Assembly: GCA_016929175.1 (NCBI GenBank)
Contig: JAFGJI010000161.1
Coordinates: 1-12,627, forward strand
Source of the DNA: Thermoplasmatota archaeon
GTDB lineage: Archaea > Thermoplasmatota > Penumbrarchaeia > Penumbrarchaeales > Penumbrarchaeaceae
Direction: 5' to 3'
DNA: 12,627 nucleotides
Part shown: positions 6,447 through 12,627 of the stretch, piece by piece
How the letters are laid out: each line of letters begins with the position of its first letter
Numbering within the stretch: position 1 is the stretch's first letter
The notes under the pieces: generated by a model
What the model saw: only the letters and a program-made list of their open reading frames with translations
Databases searched by the model: none
Told to the model about the DNA's origin: nothing
Translations under genes and position numbers: made by a program

Positions 6447-7688
6447 TCACTTCCTGAAGATCACCACCCGGTTGGTGTTGGTCCCTCTCCTGTTGTTTGA
6501 TACCCCCCAGATGTTGGAGGTCTTCGAGAAACTCTGCAGGTTGACCAGTATTCCCAGACATTCGAACCCGGCTGCAGTTCCCAGAGGGACCACTGTCTCC
6601 TCAAGGTTCAGTTTGCCCCTGTCTATCTCTCCAACCTCAAAAGCCACATGCCCCCCTTCGATTGTTACCCTGTACAGTTCCGACAGAACCTTGCCCATTT
6701 CACTTTTCCATTCTTTCAAGGTGGTTGCCATGGTCAAGCCTCTTTCGACCGATGATGGGTCGATCCCGTTGAACCAGCACCTGAGCCAGTTGTCCTGAGA
6801 GTAATGAACGATGTTCATGAACGGCGGCGATGTTACCGTCAGGGTGACCTCGCCATCGCCTACTTCTGTCAAATGCTCTGCCGGTCCTTCGAGGAACCTC
6901 GCCGTTCCTGCAGCTATCTTCAGGTTCATCCTATCTTTCTCAGATACATTGCGAAGCAGGCTTGCGGTCTTTCTCAAAATGATCGTCTTGACATCCCGGT
7001 ATTCCGGGGTCTGGTCCAGCTTTTTGTTTATCAATACCTGCCTCTCCGGTGTCACTGCCTGGTTCGGGGGGAGGGTGTAAACCGAGAAAAATCCTCTTGA
7101 GTGTCCCGTCAACCGGTTCGTAGCGACCATCCGTATCCATCTTTCAATGCGATCCTCAGCGCCTTGCCGGGTCTTGGAAAGCAGGTGGTCCCTGAGAGCT
7201 TCGATCTCTCGTTGGGTATTTTCATGGTAGAACATCGACAGGTCCGGTCCATCCATCGCCTTTCCTTGACCGAGTTCGATCGACGAGATGCTCTCCTTGA
7301 CCTCGTCAACCGTTGGCGGCTCGAGCCTGGGTCTTGACAGGACCGCACTCAATGGGTTGACATCGTTCGATATCACCTGTCTGCCCAGCAAGCCTGCCTC
7401 TATGACGGTCGTCCCTCTTCCGCTGAACGGATCGAGAACCGTATCTCCGGGTCGGGACAGCCTCTCCATGAAGAACCTCGGGAGTTGGGGTTTGAAACAT
7501 GCACGGTATGATATCTCATGGAGGGATGAGGCCTGCCTCTGCTTCGAGGTCCAGAACTCATTGACGAAACGGTCCACGGACATGTCTCCGATCCGGACCT
7601 TCTCTACCAAGGTACGATGACCACTCGTGCCATTGTCGTTCAGACGGAATTCTGCAAGCTTCCTGGCAAGCTCGTTGGCCGGGGTCAT
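6447..7688 (-). CDS. Site-specific DNA methyltransferase (N4-cytosine/N6-adenine type)
   Basis: An S-adenosylmethionine-dependent amino-methyltransferase of 413 residues. The cofactor motif DPFSGRGTT is at 86-94, preceded by a segment (KPQLPRFFMERLSRPGDTVL) typical of this group. The catalytic motif IV, TSPPF, is at 286-290 and is followed by HYSQDNWLRCWF, a sequence characteristic of DNA rather than tRNA methylases. Motif I comes before motif IV, the reverse of the common beta-class order. SPPF/SPPY versions often modify N4 of cytosine, but adenine cannot be excluded. No restriction endonuclease or specificity subunit is adjacent, so it looks like an orphan methylase that could mark the chromosome. 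I chose the ATG at 7688: a TATA-like box lies 27 bases upstream, and the frame can only be extended by starting at a TTG at 7751. Confidence 0.93.
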   Translation of the reverse strand: MTPANELARKLAEFRLNDNGTSGHRTLVEKVRIGDMSVDRFVNEFWTSKQRQASSLHEISYRACFKPQLPRFFMERLSRPGDTVLDPFSGRGTTVIEAGLLGRQVISNDVNPLSAVLSRPRLEPPTVDEVKESISSIELGQGKAMDGPDLSMFYHENTQREIEALRDHLLSKTRQGAEDRIERWIRMVATNRLTGHSRGFFSVYTLPPNQAVTPERQVLINKKLDQTPEYRDVKTIILRKTASLLRNVSEKDRMNLKIAAGTARFLEGPAEHLTEVGDGEVTLTVTSPPFMNIVHYSQDNWLRCWFNGIDPSSVERGLTMATTLKEWKSEMGKVLSELYRVTIEGGHVAFEVGEIDRGKLNLEETVVPLGTAAGFECLGILVNLQSFSKTSNIWGVSNNRRGTNTNRVVIFRK

Positions 7689-7710
7689 CCGGAACAGATA
7701 GGGATGCGTG

Positions 7711-7720
7711 ATATTAATAT
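7711..7720 (-). promoter_or_regulatory. TATA-like box of the methyltransferase, leaderless start
   Basis: The decamer ATATTAATAT is its own reverse complement and is the strongest A/T element in the 112-base divergent gap. Its centre is about 27 bases upstream of the ATG at 7688, so transcription should begin almost at that codon. This argues against a TTG start at 7751, which lies upstream of the box. Confidence 0.55.
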
Positions 7721-7786
7721 GAACTGGGAAGAGGCCGTGACAGTTTACCAAAAGTTGAAATAACGCAAATAGTGTTCATTGAACAT

Positions 7787-7793
7787 AAGGGGG
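7787..7793 (+). promoter_or_regulatory. Ribosome binding site of the TPR gene
   Basis: AAGGGGG ends seven bases before the ATG at 7801. An overlapping ATG at 7797 opens a frame that ends after five codons, so 7801 is the productive start. I could not identify a convincing TATA box for this gene in the remaining upstream sequence. Confidence 0.6.
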
Positions 7794-7800
7794 CATATGA

Positions 7801-8559
7801 ATGGAAAAAGCTATTGAGGCACTCGGATCTATCGACCCTTCGGACAGCATGGAATATCTGATGAAAGCGGTTGGGAGTGTCCTTCAATCGATAGATGAAG
7901 ACCCCGAGGGAGCGCTTGCCACTGAGGCCCTGCTGCTCGTATCCAAAAAGGAGGAACTGACAAGGGAATATTACATGAGGCCTTTAGACAGCGACGAGAT
8001 ATACAACACACTTATCAGGCTCCACATGGCACGTGGCGAGACCGAGATGGCCGACAGGTACAGAAGGTGTCTCGACCTCCGACAGGCCAGGAAATGGACA
8101 ATAATCGGGGATTCCTATGCACTGCTCGGACTGAGCGCGAGAGCTGTCAAGTTCCTGAAGAGGGCATTGTTCTTCGGCCCGTCGGAGGATCTTGTGGAAG
8201 AGGTCCAGAAAGCTCACGATAAGGCGCAGAGGCGCATGGACAGGGCCGGATCGGAGATAGGTCCTCTCATGGCAAAGATGGTCAAGGACCCGTCAGATCC
8301 GAAGTTCGTGCAGAAGGCGGTCTCCCATCTCATAGATCTTGACCGGTTGGAGGAGGCGAACGGTATTTTGACCGACCTTCCGGCCGGGATGCACAACGAT
8401 CCGGACATTCAATACAGACGGGGATGCATACTTTTCGGGATGGATGATTTCGAGAATGCAAGGGATGTATTTTCAGCGGTGCTCGAGCAGACACCGAATT
8501 CCACGAACGCCAAAAGGGCTTTCAACCTGGCAGAGGAGATGATAAGAGGTATCAGATGA
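7801..8559 (+). CDS. Tetratricopeptide-repeat (TPR) protein, 252 residues
   Basis: TPRs are helix pairs that form a scaffold for binding other proteins. Two copies are close to the canonical pattern: residues 97-127 (W..IGDSY..LG....AVKFL.RAL...P) and 201-233 (P..QYRRGC...G.....A...F..VL...P). Weaker helix pairs at about 65-95 and 167-196 suggest four or more units, linked by a charged helix at about 130-160. There is no signal peptide, membrane segment or catalytic domain, so it is probably a cytosolic adaptor. The start has a good Shine-Dalgarno sequence. The gene diverges from the methyltransferase and ends six bases from the convergent giant coiled-coil gene. That protein also carries TPR-like helical hairpins, but the tail-to-tail order means they do not share an operon. 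The partner is unknown. Confidence 0.92.
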   Translation: MEKAIEALGSIDPSDSMEYLMKAVGSVLQSIDEDPEGALATEALLLVSKKEELTREYYMRPLDSDEIYNTLIRLHMARGETEMADRYRRCLDLRQARKWTIIGDSYALLGLSARAVKFLKRALFFGPSEDLVEEVQKAHDKAQRRMDRAGSEIGPLMAKMVKDPSDPKFVQKAVSHLIDLDRLEEANGILTDLPAGMHNDPDIQYRRGCILFGMDDFENARDVFSAVLEQTPNSTNAKRAFNLAEEMIRGIR

Positions 8560-8565
8560 TGGTGC

Positions 8566-11500
8566 TCATCCTTTGACGGCTGCCGTATTGGCCTGATAGG
8601 CAGCCCTCTTCGATAAAAGGATGGATTTCTTGTATTCCCTCATCGAGAAGGAGTCCTTGGCACTGTTGTACGTCTTGTATGCGGGTGTTACGTTCCCACC
8701 CTGTTTCTTCCTTGAAAGGATGATCACATGAGCGTTGTTGAGTTCGTCAAAGGCCTTGTCCCTGAGAGACTGCTGGTCGAGTTCCGAGATCATGATCCTG
8801 GCAAGGGTGATCATCTGCCTCCCTTTGTCGAACTCGTCCTTGTTCATGTGTTCCCTGGCCTTGTTGAATAGAATGCTGGCCTTGGATATATCCACCCCCT
8901 TGCTCTGAAGGTCTTCCAAACGAAGGGACACATCTCTCTGCATTTCGTCACCCTGCATCGATCTGAATACGTAGAGGAACTGCTTGATGTTCGTCAGGTC
9001 CATTTTCTCCACTATCAGCTTTGCCTCTTCACCCCTTGCCTTGGCCGCTTTGAACTTCTTCTCCATGAACAATTTCCGCGACTCATCGAGTTTGATCTCC
9101 GAAGGTGCTATCTTCTGTGATATGCCGGAGAAGTTATCCTTGAGGTATTGTATCATGGCATCAACGAACTCTATGGTCTCAAGAGCAGTCTCTCTCATGT
9201 TCCTTCTTATTATATCCTTGACGGATTGACGTACAGACCTGATGAGCCTCTCCGAGTTCTCTATCCTTCCTCCCGATAATGCTGCCTCTGCCCTTGCCAG
9301 AAGATTGTCTGCATTCGAGACGTTCGATCCCAGGGTCTTCAGGCGGTTCAACATCTGTTTTACCTGGGAGATCTCATCCCGAAGCATGAGGGCGTTCTCG
9401 CTTCTTTTCAATGCCTCGATGCTCTCGAATATCTCACTTGCGAGATGGTCCGCTTCCAGGTACATTTTAGCCCGGTATCTCTCTCCCGCTTCCTTGAGCT
9501 TTCCAGGAACTGCGGGGTCCTCGAAACCTCTCGATACTACCTCCCTGTAGCTCTTGGAGGCATCCGATATCCTCCTTTTGGCGAGATGGGCAAGATATGG
9601 CTCGGATTTCTTTTCAAGGATGGTAGCAAGCTCGTCTATGGCGGACCTTACGGCATCGATATCCACATTTTCCTCTCCGAGAAGGGCTTCGGTCTCCTGT
9701 ATCTTGTGCCTAACCTTCTTGGAACCTTTCATGCCCACCGACCTTAGGTCATCGTAGATCCTTTTCTGATGGTCCAACCTCGACCTCTGGGCATCTATCT
9801 CCCGGAGGGTTCCGAGTTCCTCTCCAAGTTCGAGGATCGAACTGAACTTGCTGATCGCTCTTTCGTCCTTTCCCATAAGATGCAGGTCCAATCCCTCGTT
9901 GTAGATCTTCAGAAGGTCTTCTATGTCCATCCCTCTCGATTCCAGTTCGTCCAGATATGTTCTTATCTGTGTGATGTAGCTCTCGGCCGTGGCGCTCCTG
10001 AACGTGTTGATCTTCGCATCCGCACCTATCTGAGCGATCTGGATCCATGAGATACCGTCCTGGACATCCCCCGACCTCGCTATCTCGTCACCTTTTATGA
10101 CGAGCTCCTCCTCGTCGTCTATCGGAATGCTCATTCTCCGAAGCTCCGTAAGCTTTCTTCTTAGATCTTCCTGCGATCGTGCATATTCGGAGAGCTGCTG
10201 GCCTCTCAGCAGTCCATTGAGGGACCCATTTGCGGATTCGATGTTCTTCTCCGCAGATCTCAGATCGCCCATTTCGAACTGTTCCCTTGCCTGGGTCATG
10301 AACGTCTGCACATTTGAGACATCAATACCTTTAGCCGCTGCATCGACGATACGGTTCCTCAGGTCCGAAAGGTCCTTCTGCACCTTCTGGACCTTGTAAG
10401 GTCCCTTGTTCCTCTGGAGCATTTCCGTAAGCTTGAGGTTGAGGTTCTCGCAACTGTCGAGATCTCCTTTCCTAAGGGCATCCTTGAGATGCTGTATGAG
10501 CTCTCTCTCGTAAACGGTATCAACCCCGATGTTGTCGAGGTTCCCGAGCAATATCTCGGAGGTTTGGATGGAACTCTCTATGAGGCTCTTCTTCATGTTC
10601 ATTCTCTTTTCGTTCAGACCTATCCTGATCCCTTCGAGAACCTGCTCGGCCTGTTCCAATTCCCCTTTCGTCAGAAGCTCCCCCGCGAAGGTGAACAGCC
10701 ATCTCTCCTCGGTAACGTCTATGTTCTCCCCCTCACAGACCATTAGAAGGGTTTTGACCTCATCGTAATATGTCTGAACGATCTCACGTCTCTTTCCCCT
10801 CACCTTGTCGTCCATGGATGATTCAAGGAACCTCATGACCTTTGACATCAATTTGTAGGAGGCTTCGAAGTCCCCTCTCTCGTATACGTCCCTTGCTATG
10901 TTGATGTTGTCCCTGGAAAGTTCGAGCTCACGGTCCATACCGACCGCACGGTCCATGATCTCCCCCACAGAATCCAGTTGTAATCTGTAACGGTCCTGAT
11001 AGTAACGGTTCCTCTTGAGATAGAACCGGTCCTGTGCCCTCTCGATGGTCTCCAAGGCCTGGTTGTATTCCTCCTTGTTGAATAGATCCTCGGCCTCATC
11101 CAGCATCGCCTGGACATCTTCGAGCTCCAGCCCCTCATCGATGGCCGACCCCAACTGTTTCTTAACGTCCATCAATGTTTCCGGTATGGTCAGTGAAATA
11201 TGGGTCTTGAAGAGCTCATCGGAGATCTCCCGGGCTTTCCGGAGATTTTCAATGGTGGAATTGAGGTCCCCCTCGGACATTGTCTGGTGAGCCAGGTCCA
11301 GGTATTCCTTTGCATCCCTCGTGTCGAGACCCATTACTTCAAGCCTTCCCACCTTGCCAAGGACCTCATCCATGTCCCGCGGTATGTTCTCCTTGACATA
11401 GGAATCCTTGGCATCGTTCATCTGCTCCCTGATGTCCAGGGTAAGCGAGTATGCCTTCTCGTATTCCTCGTTCATGAACTGTCTCTCGGCTTCAATGAGA

Positions 11501-12627
11501 AGTGCCTCGATCTCAAGGGTGTTGATGTCCATATCGGAGAGCAGTGAGATCTCCTGTTTCAATCTCTTGATGGAATCCATTGCACTCTCGGAAAAGAACT
11601 GGTTCCTTTCCGAAATGACGGTCTTCCTGGCCTTCGCCATGACCTCGTTGACCTCATCGAACCTTTCTTCCCTGAAAAGCATTTCGGCCTCTTCAATAAG
11701 TTCGGATGCTTCCGAAATGTCCAGGCCAAGTTTGCCCGATTCTCCGAGGTAGTCCTTCAGACCGGCCATATCATCCATGAGGTCCTTTTTCTTTTTCTCC
11801 TTCCACAGGTTCTTTATCTCGGCGTCTATCTTGTCCACCAGTACGTTTGCCTTCCTGAAGTCGCCTTTGTTGAGCATGTCCTTTGCATTCTTGAGGTCCT
11901 TCTTCAACGGGGAAACGTCTGCACCAGCCCGTGATGCTTCCTCGAAAAGGAATTCCGCAGAATCGATCTTAGCTTCAACGTCCTGATGGATGCGCTCATT
12001 CTCAATGTTCTCTATTTTTTCCCTCAGTTCCCGCAGTATCTCTCCGGAAACCAGATAGTTGCCGTCCCGATGGCATGAATTCGCTTCGTCCATCAGTGAC
12101 TGGAGCCGTTTTCTTTCCTCTTCATCCCTCCCCCATTTTGTTATCGATGATCGTATCTCCTCTGTCCAGAGATCGTAATTTTCCCGGAAATAGGATGAGA
12201 GCTCCTCATCCATTTCTCCTTTCCATATGTCCATCTTTTTCCTGAACTCTCCTTCCGTGGATTCGAGGGCGGCCGCTTCGACCTCTGCGAACCTGGTCTC
12301 GAAACGGTCAACCCTTTCCGGTGGAAGGTCCAGCGTTTCCATCATGAAGATGAAGTTGCTTTTCTGCTTCCCTAATGTGTCCATTCGGACATCGGTTATC
12401 TTTTCCTGGATCTTCTCCTCTGCCTTATTCACCCTATCAACGATCTGGGGTTCAGCCACATCGTCCGACAGGAACATGCTCTCTATCTCGGTTATCTCCT
12501 CTTTGAGGTCCTCAAGTTCAACGTTCTCGGTCAGTAGGACCTCGTACTGCTCAAGGAAATTATCGTAACGTTCGGCGATCGTCGAGATATCCTTCTCGCC
12601 CCGGGACTGTCCCATCATCGATTCGGC
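8566..12627 (-). CDS. Giant coiled-coil protein of 66-residue TPR-like repeats, N-terminus possibly beyond window
   Basis: I recognise no named family. From the ATG at 12618 there are 1350 residues, but the frame stays open to the right edge and no ribosome binding site is visible in the last nine bases, so the true start may lie outside. Numbering is from 12618. Residues 1-170 are charged, mostly helical sequence. From about 172 to the end, a helical hairpin of the form A-x6-G(D/E)(F/L)xxA recurs about 18 times, with an almost exact 66-residue spacing. A long charged helix and often a G(L/V/I)D(I/V)S-like break separate the hairpins. The protein is acidic and lysine/glutamate-rich, with only three cysteines that I found (182, 628, 723). 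It has no membrane segment or nucleotide-binding motif. It is probably an elongated cytosolic scaffold; the role is unknown. Confidence 0.92.
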   Translation of the reverse strand, partial: AESMMGQSRGEKDISTIAERYDNFLEQYEVLLTENVELEDLKEEITEIESMFLSDDVAEPQIVDRVNKAEEKIQEKITDVRMDTLGKQKSNFIFMMETLDLPPERVDRFETRFAEVEAAALESTEGEFRKKMDIWKGEMDEELSSYFRENYDLWTEEIRSSITKWGRDEEERKRLQSLMDEANSCHRDGNYLVSGEILRELREKIENIENERIHQDVEAKIDSAEFLFEEASRAGADVSPLKKDLKNAKDMLNKGDFRKANVLVDKIDAEIKNLWKEKKKKDLMDDMAGLKDYLGESGKLGLDISEASELIEEAEMLFREERFDEVNEVMAKARKTVISERNQFFSESAMDSIKRLKQEISLLSDMDINTLEIEALLIEAERQFMNEEYEKAYSLTLDIREQMNDAKDSYVKENIPRDMDEVLGKVGRLEVMGLDTRDAKEYLDLAHQTMSEGDLNSTIENLRKAREISDELFKTHISLTIPETLMDVKKQLGSAIDEGLELEDVQAMLDEAEDLFNKEEYNQALETIERAQDRFYLKRNRYYQDRYRLQLDSVGEIMDRAVGMDRELELSRDNINIARDVYERGDFEASYKLMSKVMRFLESSMDDKVRGKRREIVQTYYDEVKTLLMVCEGENIDVTEERWLFTFAGELLTKGELEQAEQVLEGIRIGLNEKRMNMKKSLIESSIQTSEILLGNLDNIGVDTVYERELIQHLKDALRKGDLDSCENLNLKLTEMLQRNKGPYKVQKVQKDLSDLRNRIVDAAAKGIDVSNVQTFMTQAREQFEMGDLRSAEKNIESANGSLNGLLRGQQLSEYARSQEDLRRKLTELRRMSIPIDDEEELVIKGDEIARSGDVQDGISWIQIAQIGADAKINTFRSATAESYITQIRTYLDELESRGMDIEDLLKIYNEGLDLHLMGKDERAISKFSSILELGEELGTLREIDAQRSRLDHQKRIYDDLRSVGMKGSKKVRHKIQETEALLGEENVDIDAVRSAIDELATILEKKSEPYLAHLAKRRISDASKSYREVVSRGFEDPAVPGKLKEAGERYRAKMYLEADHLASEIFESIEALKRSENALMLRDEISQVKQMLNRLKTLGSNVSNADNLLARAEAALSGGRIENSERLIRSVRQSVKDIIRRNMRETALETIEFVDAMIQYLKDNFSGISQKIAPSEIKLDESRKLFMEKKFKAAKARGEEAKLIVEKMDLTNIKQFLYVFRSMQGDEMQRDVSLRLEDLQSKGVDISKASILFNKAREHMNKDEFDKGRQMITLARIMISELDQQSLRDKAFDELNNAHVIILSRKKQGGNVTPAYKTYNSAKDSFSMREYKKSILLSKRAAYQANTAAVKG
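8586..12111 (-). repeat. Array of about 18 protein repeats, 66 codons (198 bases) each
   Basis: The anchor residue of the hairpin (usually the Ala in xxA(E/R/K)) falls at 179, 245, 311, 377, 443, 509, 575, 645, 711, 777, 843, 909, about 975, 1044, 1110, 1180, 1254 and 1320. I counted the intervals residue by residue. Thirteen of 17 are exactly 66, counting the weak anchor at 975. The others are 70, 69, 70 and 74. The copies are similar in pattern but differ in most residues, so this is an old protein-level repeat, not a recent DNA tandem repeat. Confidence 0.85.

Noticed and set aside
7689..7751. A 21-residue longer methyltransferase starting at TTG 7751
   Set aside because: It needs a rare start codon with no ribosome binding site, and the TATA-like box at 7711-7720 lies inside the extension, pointing to the ATG at 7688.
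1..12627. CRISPR arrays, insertion sequences, prophage genes, direct-repeat attachment sites
   Set aside because: I saw no short spaced direct repeats, transposase or integrase motifs, or phage structural genes anywhere in the window.

Overview
The window looks like archaeal chromosomal DNA, most plausibly from a Thermoplasmatota-type euryarchaeon. Several genes have A/T-rich TATA-like boxes 27-29 bases upstream of the ATG, which suggests leaderless transcripts. Other genes have GGTGA- or AGGGGG-type ribosome binding sites. AGG/AGA arginine and ATA isoleucine codons are frequent, and the RtcB ligase has the archaeal length and residues. The lineage is inferred from style, not from a marker gene. 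No rRNA, tRNA, CRISPR array, insertion sequence or integrase is visible. Seven genes fill almost the whole window, and no stretch above about 140 bases lacks a gene.

Layout from left to right. (1) Bases 1-2207, minus: a secreted subtilisin-family (S8) protease cut by the left edge, with an intact D/H/S triad and the start of a KP-43-like C-terminal beta domain. (2) 2346-2693, minus: an unrecognised 115-residue protein joined by an ATGA stop/start overlap to (3) 2690-4813, minus: a 707-residue Rad50/DndD-like ABC ATPase with a coiled coil and a CxCG apex. (4) 4953-6434, plus: the RNA ligase RtcB, divergent from the ATPase across 139 bases holding both promoters. (5) 6447-7688, minus: an amino-type DNA methyltransferase, convergent with rtcB across 12 bases. 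(6) 7801-8559, plus: a 252-residue TPR protein, divergent from the methyltransferase. (7) 8566 to the right edge, minus: a coiled-coil/TPR-like protein of at least 1350 residues, convergent with the TPR gene across 6 bases.

Only genes 2 and 3 show real evidence of joint expression. The strand pattern otherwise suggests separately transcribed genes. The most unusual features are two. The giant protein is built from about 18 helical repeats that recur with an almost exact 66-residue period. The ATPase has a one-residue-shorter version of the Rad50 zinc hook and an uncharacterised small partner, without the usual dnd genes nearby. A link between the ATPase pair, the methyltransferase and DNA protection or repair is possible, but the sequence does not demonstrate it.
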